Origin: Agromyces terreus
Lineage (GTDB): Bacteria; Actinomycetota; Actinomycetes; Actinomycetales; Microbacteriaceae
Assembly (NCBI RefSeq): GCF_009749465.1
Contig: NZ_WBIS01000002.1
Coordinates: forward strand, 248,001 to 312,000
DNA length: 64,000 bases
Direction of reading: 5' to 3'
Numbering within the stretch: position 1 is the first letter of the stretch; each line of letters opens with the position of its first letter. The notes beneath the pieces were generated by a model that was given only the letters and a program-made list of their open reading frames with translations, searched no databases and was not told where the DNA came from. This document shows positions 9,577-17,523 of the stretch, in pieces. A program made the position numbers and the translations under genes.

Positions 9577-10372
9577 CGGGCGTCCTCTCCGTGTTCGCCG
9601 CGCGCTCGGTGAAGCCGCCATGACTCGCCTTCCAGGCGATGCGGCCGAGCAGCAGCGGAATCGTGACCAACAGGAACAGCTGCGGGCGGGTGAGGCCCAT
9701 CCACGCGACCTCGTTGCCGCGCACGAACTCGACGAAGAAGCGGAAGACGCCGTAAGCCGCGATGTAGATCGTCAGGGTCTCGCCGGCCGCGATCGGCCGG
9801 TGCCGCAGCCAGAACCACAGCACCGCGAACGCCGCCGCCTGGAACACGATCTCGTAGGCGAAGCTCGGGTGCAGCGGCACGCCCGCGGGGCCGCCGACGC
9901 GCGCGGCCGCCGCCTCGCCGAGCACGATGCCCCAGCTCGAACCGGTCGGGGTTCCGGGCAGCTCGGTGAAGAGGCATCCGAATCGCCCGATCGCCATGGC
10001 CAGCGCCACGGCGGGCGCGAACAGGTCGCCCGTGCGCAGCGGATACCGCACGACGCGCTTGGCGATGTGCACCCCGAGCCAGGCGCCGACGAGCGCGCTC
10101 AGCACCGAGGCGTTGCCCCGCAGCAACTGACCCGCCAGGTCGAGGTTCTGCGAGGGGTCGAGGTGCTGCGCCCACGTGCCGAGCCGCGACAGCACGGCGG
10201 CGCCGAGGAGCGCGCCGAGCACGAGCACCCAGATGCGGCTGTCGGTCTGCCCGCGACGGCGCGACTCGACCACGAAGACACCGGCCGCGACGATCAGCGC
10301 GAGCGCGACGAACACCGCGTGGGTGTCGAGCGGCGGGCCCCAGCCGAGCAGGTCGGACAGCGTCGGGTACAC
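9560..10372 (-). CDS. Lgt-family (prolipoprotein diacylglyceryl transferase-like) membrane protein
   Basis: 270-residue polytopic protein of the Lgt family. Conserved pieces are IGRFGCLFTE (family consensus GRxGNFxNxE, Arg130), LHPSFAYE and YGVFRFFVEFVRGNE (Arg211, Glu215). Two residues essential in E. coli Lgt are changed: the HGG motif is GAW at about residues 96-98, and the Asn of GRxGN is Cys133. It may therefore not acylate lipoproteins but act on another diacylglyceryl lipid. The GTG at 10372 has GGAG 8 nt upstream; the upstream gene ends 4 nt before. The third gene in the radical SAM operon. The housekeeping Lgt is presumably encoded elsewhere. Confidence 0.8.
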   Translation of the reverse strand: MYPTLSDLLGWGPPLDTHAVFVALALIVAAGVFVVESRRRGQTDSRIWVLVLGALLGAAVLSRLGTWAQHLDPSQNLDLAGQLLRGNASVLSALVGAWLGVHIAKRVVRYPLRTGDLFAPAVALAMAIGRFGCLFTELPGTPTGSSWGIVLGEAAAARVGGPAGVPLHPSFAYEIVFQAAAFAVLWFWLRHRPIAAGETLTIYIAAYGVFRFFVEFVRGNEVAWMGLTRPQLFLLVTIPLLLGRIAWKASHGGFTERAANTERTPDGTRV

Positions 10373-10376
10373 GGCA

Positions 10377-10724
10377 TCAGCTCCAGAGGCCGATCCAGAG
10401 CGACACCCAGACGGGCACCGCGGCGAGCGCGAGCACCTCGAGCACGATGAGGTACGCGAGCACGTTGCGCGTGTCGCCGAGCTTGCACTTCGAGCGCAGC
10501 AGCCCGGCACGGCGCGCCCTGGCGTAGCCGCCGATGGCGATGCCCGCGAAGACGGCGAGCGCGATCGGGCCGAGCACGCACGTGATGAGCGCGATCGTCG
10601 CGAACACGCAGAGGCGCAGCGGGTCGTACGGCTCGGGCGCCGGCGGCGCGCCGACGGTCTCGTCGAACCGGTTCAGCCCCGCGGCATCCCATGCCCCGAT
10701 CGCCTCGTCGCCCGTCGCGCTCAT
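10377..10724 (-). CDS. small two-helix membrane protein in the radical SAM operon
   Basis: 115 residues of unknown function. A soluble N-terminal 35 residues (containing VGAPPAPEPYDP) lead into a hydrophobic helix (CVFATIALITCVLGPIALAVF), a basic loop with RARRAGLLRSKCKLGDTR, and a second hydrophobic segment at the C-terminus. The positive loop suggests both termini face outward or that the loop is cytoplasmic. It starts 4 nt after the radical SAM stop and ends 4 nt before the Lgt-like start, so the three are one transcript. A role as a membrane adaptor for the radical SAM enzyme is inference only. Confidence 0.75.
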   Translation of the reverse strand: MSATGDEAIGAWDAAGLNRFDETVGAPPAPEPYDPLRLCVFATIALITCVLGPIALAVFAGIAIGGYARARRAGLLRSKCKLGDTRNVLAYLIVLEVLALAAVPVWVSLWIGLWS

Positions 10725-10728
10725 GCGA

Positions 10729-12333
10729 TCACCCCACCGTCACCGGAAGCTGCCGTCGCTCGCCGACCTCGGCCGCGCCGGTCGCCGTCGAGATGCGCCG
10801 GCGACCGAGCGGCGCCCACGCCTGCACCGCGCAGAACGGGGCGCACTGATGGGCCGAGGTCTGCTCGTTGACGGTGGCGACGTGCACGCAGCACTGCGTG
10901 AGGCGCTCCTCGATCATGGTGTTGATGTCCATGAACGGCTTCACGGTGATGCGCTTGACGCGCTGGCCGAGGAACCTCCGCAGGCGCTTGTGCTGGCCGG
11001 GCAGCGACGCGGTGGCGAGCTGCGTGAGCGTGCCGATGCCGAGGTCGCAGCCCGTGCAGATGTCCTTCCAGAGCGAGCCGATCGACGGGTGCGAGAGCGA
11101 GGACTGCTCGCTCAGCAGGTCGAGGAGCGACTGCTTCACGCTGTCCTTCAGGGCCTTGTTGACGTTGCTGTCGGCGATGCGGTTCGCGATCAGGTCGGGG
11201 TTCAGGTCGAGGAACGCCTTGAGCTGGTCGTGGCCGACGAGCTTCGTGAGCGAGTTCCACGAGCCCGAGTCGTCCTGCAGCAGGTAGCCGACCGAGCAGC
11301 AGTGCGGGTGGCTGCACGGCAGCGCGGTGAGGTCGCGCCAGGTGACCTCGCCGTCGGTCTGCGCCTCGAGCCGGGCGAGCACGCCCGTGTGCGTGAGCCG
11401 GTCGGTCGGATCGATGCCGGCCGAGCGCCCCGAGCCGAACACCGGCTGGATCGTCACGCCGCCGACGTAGGGCGTGCGCATCGCACGGCGGATGACCGCG
11501 CCGATCTCGCCGTCGTTCACGCCGAGCGCCGCCGTCATCGTGAGGGTCGTGAAGACGCCGGCATCCGAGAGCCGCTCGAGCGCGCGGTCCTTGAAGCGTC
11601 GGATGTCGGCACCGCGGTGGAATGCGGATGCCTCGGCGCTCTCGCCGTCGAACTGGAGGTACACCTCGACGCGTTCGCGGTGCTTCTTCAGCGTCGCGAC
11701 GAGCGCGTCGTCCTGCGCGATGCGGAGGCCGTTGGAGTTCAGCAGGATGCGCACGACGGGGCGCGCGACGAGGTGGTCGAGCAGCTGCTCGAGCCACGGG
11801 TAGAGCGTGGGCTCGCCGCCCGAGAGCATGAGCACGTCGATGCGGTCGTTCTCGCGTGCGAGCTTCGCGTCGACCGAGGCGAGCACCTCGGCGAGCGGCG
11901 CGACGGCGGTCGCCGCCGGCCCGGACTCGGCGAAGCACGTGGGGCAGCGCAGGTTGCAGTGGTCGGTGAGGTCCTCGAGCAGGATGCACGTGTGCTGGGT
12001 CTGCATCTCGGGCAGGCCGTCTTCGTACGCCGACGGCACGGGCTTGAAGTTGCCGGCGAGGTCGGGCGTGTGCGCCTTCGTCGGCGCCGTCCACTCCTCG
12101 AGGTAGCGGAGGATCTCGGCCGACTCGTCGTACATCGTCGAGACGAGCCCGTGCTCGGGGCATCCGCGTTCGAGCCAGATCCGGCCGTCGCGCTCCGCGA
12201 GCCACCCCGACAATCGGGCCACGTCGGCGAGCGGGCGCTCGGGATCCTCCTCGTGGCAGCGAGGGCAGAAGGCGTTCACGTAGCGGTGGATGCGGTACTC
12301 GCGCAGCGGCATCCCCGTCCCGGCGGTGGGCAT
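10729..12333 (-). CDS. radical SAM protein resembling tetraether lipid synthase (Tes/MJ0619 type)
   Basis: 534 residues. The radical SAM site is CNLRCPTC (Cys126, Cys130, Cys133), with SAM-binding GGEPTLYP at 172-179. Extra cysteines fit further metal centres: N-terminal CPRC (23, 26) with Cys58, a rubredoxin-like knuckle; CSHPHCC (340-346); CTGC (426, 429); and CC (481, 482) with Cys497 and Cys501. This multi-centre arrangement and the flanking TQHTCILLEDLTDHCN match the MJ0619/Tes group, whose characterised members couple lipid chains. The start at 12333 is supported by a leaderless promoter box 6 nt upstream. First gene of a four-gene operon with Lgt-like and two small membrane proteins. 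Substrate assignment is inference; the radical SAM call is firm. Confidence 0.85.
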   Translation of the reverse strand: MPTAGTGMPLREYRIHRYVNAFCPRCHEEDPERPLADVARLSGWLAERDGRIWLERGCPEHGLVSTMYDESAEILRYLEEWTAPTKAHTPDLAGNFKPVPSAYEDGLPEMQTQHTCILLEDLTDHCNLRCPTCFAESGPAATAVAPLAEVLASVDAKLARENDRIDVLMLSGGEPTLYPWLEQLLDHLVARPVVRILLNSNGLRIAQDDALVATLKKHRERVEVYLQFDGESAEASAFHRGADIRRFKDRALERLSDAGVFTTLTMTAALGVNDGEIGAVIRRAMRTPYVGGVTIQPVFGSGRSAGIDPTDRLTHTGVLARLEAQTDGEVTWRDLTALPCSHPHCCSVGYLLQDDSGSWNSLTKLVGHDQLKAFLDLNPDLIANRIADSNVNKALKDSVKQSLLDLLSEQSSLSHPSIGSLWKDICTGCDLGIGTLTQLATASLPGQHKRLRRFLGQRVKRITVKPFMDINTMIEERLTQCCVHVATVNEQTSAHQCAPFCAVQAWAPLGRRRISTATGAAEVGERRQLPVTVG

Positions 12334-12339
12334 GCGCTC

Positions 12340-12345
12340 ACGATA
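12340..12345 (-). promoter_or_regulatory. leaderless -10 box of the radical SAM operon
   Basis: TATCGT on the minus strand, 6 nt before the ATG at 12333, the arrangement seen before several leaderless genes in this window. It favours 12333 over the internal ATG at 12312. Confidence 0.55.
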
Positions 12346-12514
12346 GCGCCGAGGCGCCCCGAACGAGCGCAAGCCCCCGCGTCCTTCTGTGACGCAATAC
12401 GACACGACGTGACCGGACGTGACGCGCGCCCCTGCCGTCTTCGCCGCCGCTCGCCTAGCGTCGAACGACACGGACCCACGAGCGCACCCCGCGCGTCGAC
12501 GGAAGGAGGAGCCT

Positions 12515-14275
12515 GTGACGACCCCGACGACGGATGTCGCAACCGAACCGGTCGCGAACGACCGCCCCGCGACCGCCGAGCGCCCCGCGCGCCGCGTCGC
12601 CGCACCCCGACCCTCCTCGCGCCCGAACGGCCAGTGGAAGATCGACGGCACCGCACCCCTCAACGGCAACGAGGAGTGGAAGCAGGTCGACGACGGTCTC
12701 GCCGTGCGCGAGCGCATCGAGAACATCTACGCGCAGGGCGGCTTCGCCTCGATCGACCCGACCGACCTGCACGGCCGGTTCCGCGTGTGGGGCCTCTACA
12801 CGCAGCGCAAGCCGGGCATCGACGGCGGCCGCACCGCCACGCTCGAGCCGCACGAGCTCGAAGACGAGTACTTCATGCTCCGCGTGCGCATCGACGGCGG
12901 CCAGCTGACCACCGAGCAGCTGCGCGTCATCGCGAACATCTCCATCGACTTCGGCCGCGACACGGCCGACCTCACCGACCGCCAGAACGTGCAGCTGCAC
13001 TGGGTGCGCGTCGAGGACATGCCCGAGATCTGGCGTCGCCTCGAGGCCGTCGGGCTCGGCACGACCGAGGCCTGCGGCGACGTGCCGCGTGTCGTGCTCG
13101 GGTCGCCCGTCGCGGGCATCTCGGTCGAGGAGCTCATCGACCCGACGCCGCAGATCGACGAGATCACGTCGCGCTTCATCGGCGACCCGACGCTGTCGAA
13201 CCTGCCCCGCAAGTTCAAGACGGCCATCACCGGCCACCCCAGCCAAGACGTGGTGCACGAGATCAACGACGTCGCGTTCGTCGCCGTCGAGCACCCCGAG
13301 CTCGGCATCGGCTACGACCTGTGGGTCGGCGGCGGGCTGTCGACGGCGCCCCGCCTGGGCGAACGGCTCGGCGTGTTCGTCGCGCCCGACCAGGTGTCGG
13401 AGGTCTGGCACGGCGTCGCGCAGATCTTCCGCGACTACGGCTTCCGGCGGCTGCGCAACAAGGCGCGCCTGAAGTTCCTCCTCGCCGAGTGGGGCACCGA
13501 GAAGTTCCGCCAAGTGCTGCAGGACGAGTACCTCGGCCACGCGCTCCCCGACGGTCCCGCGGCCCCCAAACCCACGACGACCGGCGACCACGTGGGCGTG
13601 CACCGCCAGAAGGACGGCCGGTTCTACATCGGCGTCACGCCCATCGTCGGCCGCGTGTCGGGCCCGACGCTCGCGAAGCTCGCCGACCTCCTCGAGGCCC
13701 ACGGCTCGACCCGTCTGCGCACGACCCCGCACCAGAAGCTCGTGCTGCTCGACGTGCCCGAGGCCGACGTCGAGCCCCTCATCGTCGAGCTGAACGAGCT
13801 CGGCCTCGAGGCCCGCCCGAGCCTGATCCGCCGCGGCACGATCGCGTGCACCGGCATCGAGTTCTGCAAGCTCGCGATCGTCGAGACGAAGGTCAACGCC
13901 ACCAAGGCCGTCCAAGACCTCGAAGACCGACTCCGCGGATTCGACCTGCCGCACCCGATCAGCCTGCACGTGAACGGATGCCCCAACTCGTGCGCCCGCA
14001 TCCAGACGGCCGACATCGGGCTGAAGGGCCAGCTCGTCACCATCGACGGCGAGCAGGTGCCCGGCTACCAGGTGCACCTCGGCGGCGGGCTCGCGAACCA
14101 GAACCGCGACGAGGCCGGACTCGGCCGCACGGTACGCGGCCTGAAGGTCGCCGCCGACGGCATCGCCGACTACACCGAGCGCGTCGTCAAGCGATTCCTC
14201 GAAGACCGCGACACGGCCACCGACGAGACCTTCGCCCAGTGGGCGCACCGCGCCGAAGAGGAGGCCCTGCAATGA
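12515..14275 (+). CDS. assimilatory sulfite reductase (ferredoxin-dependent, NirA/SirA type)
   Basis: 586-residue siroheme/[4Fe-4S] enzyme reducing sulfite to sulfide. It has two ferredoxin-like half domains and two siroheme domains. The cluster and heme ligands are CTGIEFC (Cys445, Cys451) and NGCPNSC (Cys489, Cys493). Tyr95 in GLYTQRK and Cys187 in TTEACGD correspond to the Tyr-Cys covalent pair of Mycobacterium tuberculosis NirA and have the same 92-residue spacing, favouring sulfite over nitrite reductase. The GTG at 12515 has GGAAGGAGG 5 nt upstream. A TAGCGT (12456-12461) could be its -10 box. First gene of the sulfur operon; its reductant is supplied by the FprA and FdxA encoded at the end. 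Confidence 0.95.
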   Translation: MTTPTTDVATEPVANDRPATAERPARRVAAPRPSSRPNGQWKIDGTAPLNGNEEWKQVDDGLAVRERIENIYAQGGFASIDPTDLHGRFRVWGLYTQRKPGIDGGRTATLEPHELEDEYFMLRVRIDGGQLTTEQLRVIANISIDFGRDTADLTDRQNVQLHWVRVEDMPEIWRRLEAVGLGTTEACGDVPRVVLGSPVAGISVEELIDPTPQIDEITSRFIGDPTLSNLPRKFKTAITGHPSQDVVHEINDVAFVAVEHPELGIGYDLWVGGGLSTAPRLGERLGVFVAPDQVSEVWHGVAQIFRDYGFRRLRNKARLKFLLAEWGTEKFRQVLQDEYLGHALPDGPAAPKPTTTGDHVGVHRQKDGRFYIGVTPIVGRVSGPTLAKLADLLEAHGSTRLRTTPHQKLVLLDVPEADVEPLIVELNELGLEARPSLIRRGTIACTGIEFCKLAIVETKVNATKAVQDLEDRLRGFDLPHPISLHVNGCPNSCARIQTADIGLKGQLVTIDGEQVPGYQVHLGGGLANQNRDEAGLGRTVRGLKVAADGIADYTERVVKRFLEDRDTATDETFAQWAHRAEEEALQ

Positions 14276-15015
14276 GCGTCTCCCTCGCCCCCCGCGCGGC
14301 GACCCTGCGCAGTCACGACGAGTTGCGCGCCCTCGCCGAGCAGGGCGACGCCGAGCTGCGCAGCCTGGCCGCCGACGAGGCATCCGCCTACGAGGTCGTC
14401 GCCTGGGTGGCCCGCAACTTCTCGGTGGATGCCACGGCCGTCGCCTGCTCGATGGCCGACGCTGTGCTGCCGCACGTCGTCGCCCAGTCGCTGCCCGGCG
14501 TCGACGTGCTGTTCCTCGACACCGGGTACCACTTCGCGAAGACGTACGAGACGCGCGACCGCGTGGCCGCCGCCCTCGACGTGCGCGTCGTCGACGTGCT
14601 GCCCGAGCTCACCGTCGCCCAGCAGAACGCGAAGTTCGGCCTCGACCTGTTCGCGCGCGACGCCGCCGAATGCTGCGCCATGCGCAAGGTCGCCCCGCTG
14701 CACGAGGCCCTCACCGGGTACGAGCTGTGGTTCACGGGCGTGCGCCGCGACGAGGCTCCCACGCGCACCAACACGCCCCTCGTCTCGTGGGATGAGCGCA
14801 ATGGACTCGTCAAGGTGAACCCGCTCGCGGCGTGGAGCTTCGACGACCTCATCGACTACGCGGGCGCGTTCGGCGTGCCCGTGAACGACCTGCTGACCCA
14901 GGGCTACCCGTCGATCGGCTGCGAACCGTGCACTCGGCAGGTCGCCGAGGGCGAAGACCCCAGAGCCGGGCGTTGGGCCGGCCTCGACAAGACGGAATGC
15001 GGGTTGCACGTATGA
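14272..15015 (+). CDS. cysH: adenylyl-sulfate (APS) reductase
   Basis: 247-residue member of the PAPS reductase family. The four cysteines that bind a [4Fe-4S] cluster are present as CC (134-135) and CEPC (217, 220), which marks the APS-reducing bacterial type rather than the PAPS-reducing E. coli type. The catalytic cysteine is in the C-terminal KTECGLHV (Cys243). The P-loop-like segment VACSMADAVL and LDTGYHF are as in the family. It yields sulfite for the upstream sulfite reductase. The ATG overlaps that gene's stop (ATGA), and its own stop overlaps cysD in the same way. Confidence 0.95.
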   Translation: MSVSLAPRAATLRSHDELRALAEQGDAELRSLAADEASAYEVVAWVARNFSVDATAVACSMADAVLPHVVAQSLPGVDVLFLDTGYHFAKTYETRDRVAAALDVRVVDVLPELTVAQQNAKFGLDLFARDAAECCAMRKVAPLHEALTGYELWFTGVRRDEAPTRTNTPLVSWDERNGLVKVNPLAAWSFDDLIDYAGAFGVPVNDLLTQGYPSIGCEPCTRQVAEGEDPRAGRWAGLDKTECGLHV

Positions 15016-16064
15016 GCGAGATCATCGAGACCGCCGGTCGAGGAGCGCAGCGTCTCGAGACCAGCGCACCGGGTCTCGAGACGGGCGCTGAGCGCCCTCC
15101 TCGACCGGCGGACAGCACGGGCGCTGAGCGCCCTCCTCGACCGACGGACAGTACGGGCGCTGAGCCGGCGGGAGGCATCGACACGCTCGACGCCCTCGAG
15201 GCCGAGGCGATCCACATCATCCGCGAGGTCGTCGCCGAGTTCGAACGCCCCGTGCTGCTGTTCTCGGGCGGCAAGGACTCCGTGCTCGTGCTGCACCTGG
15301 CGACGAAGGCGTTCTGGCCCGCGAAGGTGCCGTTCCCGGTGCTGCACGTCGACACAGGGCACAACTTCCCCGAGGTCATCGAGTTCCGCGACCGCACGGT
15401 CGAACGCCTCGGGCTGCGTCTCGAAGTGGCATCCGTGCAGGACTACCTCGACGACGGCCGGCTGCAGGAACGCGCCGACGGCACCCGCAACCCGCTCCAG
15501 ACGCAGCCGCTGCTCGACGGCATCGCCGCGGGCAGGCACGACGCGGTCTTCGGCGGCGCCCGCCGCGACGAGGACAAGGCCCGGGCCAAGGAGCGCATCA
15601 TCAGCCTCCGTGACGAGTTCGGCCAGTGGGACCCCCGCAACCAGCGCCCCGAGCTCTGGGACCTCTACAACGGCCGCCACACCGTCGGCCAGCACGTGCG
15701 CGCGTTCCCCATCTCGAACTGGACCGAGCTCGACGTGTGGAGCTACATCGAGCGCGAGGGCATCGAACTGCCGCCCCTCTACTACGCGCACGAGCGCGAG
15801 GTGTACCGCCGCGACGGCATGTGGCGCGCGGTCTCGCCCGTCTCCGAGCCCCGCGCCGACGAGGTCGTCGAGCGACGTCTCGTGCGGTACCGCACGGTCG
15901 GCGACATGAGTTGCACGGGCGCCGTCGAGTCCGACGCGGCATCCGTCGCCGACGTGGTGCGCGAGGTCGCCACCTCGACGCTCACCGAACGCGGCGCGAC
16001 GCGGGCCGACGACCGCATCTCCGAGGCCGCCATGGAAGATCGCAAGAAGGACGGGTACTTCTGA
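15012..16064 (+). CDS. cysD: sulfate adenylyltransferase small subunit, with repeat-derived N-terminus
   Basis: 350 residues. From about residue 58 (DALEAEAIHIIREVVAEF) it aligns with CysD throughout: the PP-loop FSGGKDSVLVLHL, VDTGHNFPEVIEFRD, and the C-terminal EDRKKDGYF. It forms ATP sulfurylase with CysN, converting sulfate to APS. Residues 9-50 are not CysD-like; they are the in-frame translation of three units of the REP-like repeat found between genes elsewhere in the window, giving Pro/Arg/Thr/Glu-rich low complexity. The ATG at 15012 overlaps cysH as ATGA. The next candidate start after the insert would lack a coupled ribosome site, so the repeat is probably translated. Confidence 0.93.
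   Translation: MSEIIETAGRGAQRLETSAPGLETGAERPPRPADSTGAERPPRPTDSTGAEPAGGIDTLDALEAEAIHIIREVVAEFERPVLLFSGGKDSVLVLHLATKAFWPAKVPFPVLHVDTGHNFPEVIEFRDRTVERLGLRLEVASVQDYLDDGRLQERADGTRNPLQTQPLLDGIAAGRHDAVFGGARRDEDKARAKERIISLRDEFGQWDPRNQRPELWDLYNGRHTVGQHVRAFPISNWTELDVWSYIEREGIELPPLYYAHEREVYRRDGMWRAVSPVSEPRADEVVERRLVRYRTVGDMSCTGAVESDAASVADVVREVATSTLTERGATRADDRISEAAMEDRKKDGYF
15036..15142. repeat. REP-like repeat units inside the cysD coding sequence
   Basis: Three units: 15036-15062 (GGTCGAGGAG through TCTCGAGACC), 15071-15107 (GTCTCGAGACG through CCTCCTCGACC) and 15119-15142 (GGCGCTGAGCGCC followed by CTCCTCGACC). The first two are inverted relative to each other and can pair as a hairpin, as in the intergenic copies. 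The total length keeps frame. Confidence 0.85.
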
Positions 16065-17416
16065 TGGGCGCACTGTTCCGCTTCGCCACGGCCGGCTCCG
16101 TCGACGACGGCAAGTCGACCCTCGTCGGACGCCTGCTGCACGACTCGAAGGCGATCCTCGCCGACCAGCTCGAGGCCGTGACCCGAACCTCCGCCGAGCG
16201 CGGGTTCGGCGGCGAGCCCGGCGCGATCGACTTCGCGCTGCTCACCGACGGCCTGCGCGCCGAACGCGAGCAGGGCATCACGATCGACGTCGCCTACCGC
16301 TACTTCTCGACCGGGCGCCGGTCGTTCATCCTCGCCGACTGCCCCGGCCACGTGCAGTACACGCGCAACATGGTCACCGGCGCGACCACCGCCGACGCCG
16401 TCGTCGTGCTCGTCGACGCCCGCAACGGCGTGCTCGAGCAGACCCGCCGCCACCTCGCCGTCGTCGCGCTGCTGCGCGTGCCGCACGTGATCATCGCGGT
16501 CAACAAGATCGACCTGCTCGGCTACTCGCAGGCCGCATACGACGCGGTCGCAGCGGATGTCGCGACCCTCGCCGTCGAGCTCGGCCTCGAGAACGCCCAC
16601 GTCATCCCGGTCTCCGCCCTCGCCGGCGACAACGTCGTCGACCGCTCGGCGAACACGCCCTGGTACGACGGGCCCAGCCTCATCGAGCTCCTCGAGACGC
16701 TGCCCTCGCTCGACGAGCTCGAGACCGAGTTCGAGGCGCTGCGCTTCCCGGTGCAGCTCGTGATCCGCCCGCAGGGCGCCCTCGCCCACGACGTCGACGA
16801 CGCCGAGGCCTACCGCGACTACCGGGCGTTCGCCGGTCGGCTCTCCTCCGGCACGGTGCGCGTCGGCGACCGGGTGCAGGTCTTCCCCGGCGGCGCGACG
16901 ACGACCGTCACGGGCATCGACGCCGGATCGAACGCGGTCGCCGAGGCATCCGCCCCCCGCTCGGTGTCGCTGCGTCTCGCCGACCAGCTCGACGCGGCCC
17001 GCGGCGCCGTGATCGTCGCCGCGGGCGCGCTGCCCGAACCTCGACGCGAGTTCGACGCGGCCGTGTTCTGGCTCGGCGCCGCGCCGCTGCGCCCGGGCGC
17101 TCGGGTGCTCGTGAAGTCCGGCACCTCCACGGTGCAGGCGATGCTCACCGACATCGTCGGGCGCCGCGACCTCGACACGCTCGCCCTCGAGCCGGCCACG
17201 GCCCTCGAGGTCAACGACATCGGCCAGGTGCGCGTCCGCCTCGCGTCGGAGCTGCCGATCGAGGAGTACGCCGCGCACCGCCGAGCGGGCGCGTTCGTCG
17301 TCATCGACCCGCAGTCCGGCTACACGCTCGCCGCCGGCATCGTCACCGCCCCGGTCGAGGCGACCGCCGAGGAGCGGGCCGCCGCCGCGGCCGCCGCGGG
17401 ATGGGTCGCCGTATGA
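16064..17416 (+). CDS. cysN: sulfate adenylyltransferase GTPase subunit
   Basis: 450-residue EF-Tu-like GTPase that drives sulfate activation with CysD. G-motifs: G1 GSVDDGKST (11-19), G3 DCPGHVQY, G4 NKID, and the switch region EQGITIDVAYRYF typical of CysN. Two beta-barrel domains follow. No CysC (APS kinase) domain is fused, consistent with the APS-reducing route implied by the CysH cysteines. Start and cysD stop overlap by one base (TGATG). An Ala-rich C-terminus ends at a TGA that overlaps the next small gene. Confidence 0.95.
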   Translation: MGALFRFATAGSVDDGKSTLVGRLLHDSKAILADQLEAVTRTSAERGFGGEPGAIDFALLTDGLRAEREQGITIDVAYRYFSTGRRSFILADCPGHVQYTRNMVTGATTADAVVVLVDARNGVLEQTRRHLAVVALLRVPHVIIAVNKIDLLGYSQAAYDAVAADVATLAVELGLENAHVIPVSALAGDNVVDRSANTPWYDGPSLIELLETLPSLDELETEFEALRFPVQLVIRPQGALAHDVDDAEAYRDYRAFAGRLSSGTVRVGDRVQVFPGGATTTVTGIDAGSNAVAEASAPRSVSLRLADQLDAARGAVIVAAGALPEPRREFDAAVFWLGAAPLRPGARVLVKSGTSTVQAMLTDIVGRRDLDTLALEPATALEVNDIGQVRVRLASELPIEEYAAHRRAGAFVVIDPQSGYTLAAGIVTAPVEATAEERAAAAAAAGWVAV

Positions 17417-17523
17417 GCACCGCGGACCGCGCGCGCACGCGCACCCTCGTCGGCGTGATCGGCGGACTCGTGCTCGCGGTCGCGATCGTCACGGCCGCGG
17501 TCGTCGCGAGCGGCCTCGCATGA
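17413..17523 (+). CDS. 36-residue single-helix membrane protein in the sulfur operon
   Basis: Short gene with ATGA overlaps at both ends: its ATG overlaps the cysN stop and its TGA overlaps the cobA start. It encodes a basic N-terminus (MSTADRARTRTLVG) and one hydrophobic helix rich in Val, Ala and Ile, so a single membrane span with the N-terminus probably cytoplasmic. Exact coupling on both sides argues that it is translated rather than a gap. Unknown function; it could anchor or modulate the sulfate-activating complex or an unlinked sulfate transporter. Confidence 0.7.
   Translation: MSTADRARTRTLVGVIGGLVLAVAIVTAAVVASGLA

Noticed and set aside
12334-12514. A SAM or other riboswitch before the sulfur operon
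   Set aside because: The 181-bp gap shows no conserved aptamer stems that I could recognise, only promoter-like boxes and a strong Shine-Dalgarno site.
12515-14275. Nitrite reductase
   Set aside because: The Tyr-Cys pair, APS reductase and CysDN neighbours, and absence of nitrate or nitrite genes point to sulfite.
10534-15015. A 1493-codon open frame spanning several genes on the plus strand
   Set aside because: Only its last 247 codons are real (cysH). The rest runs antisense to the radical SAM gene and in a wrong frame of the sulfite reductase, with Arg/Ala-rich shadow composition.
15012-16064. A later start codon for CysD skipping the repeat-derived residues
   Set aside because: No ATG or GTG with a ribosome site lies between the repeat and the CysD core, while the ATGA overlap with cysH is precise.
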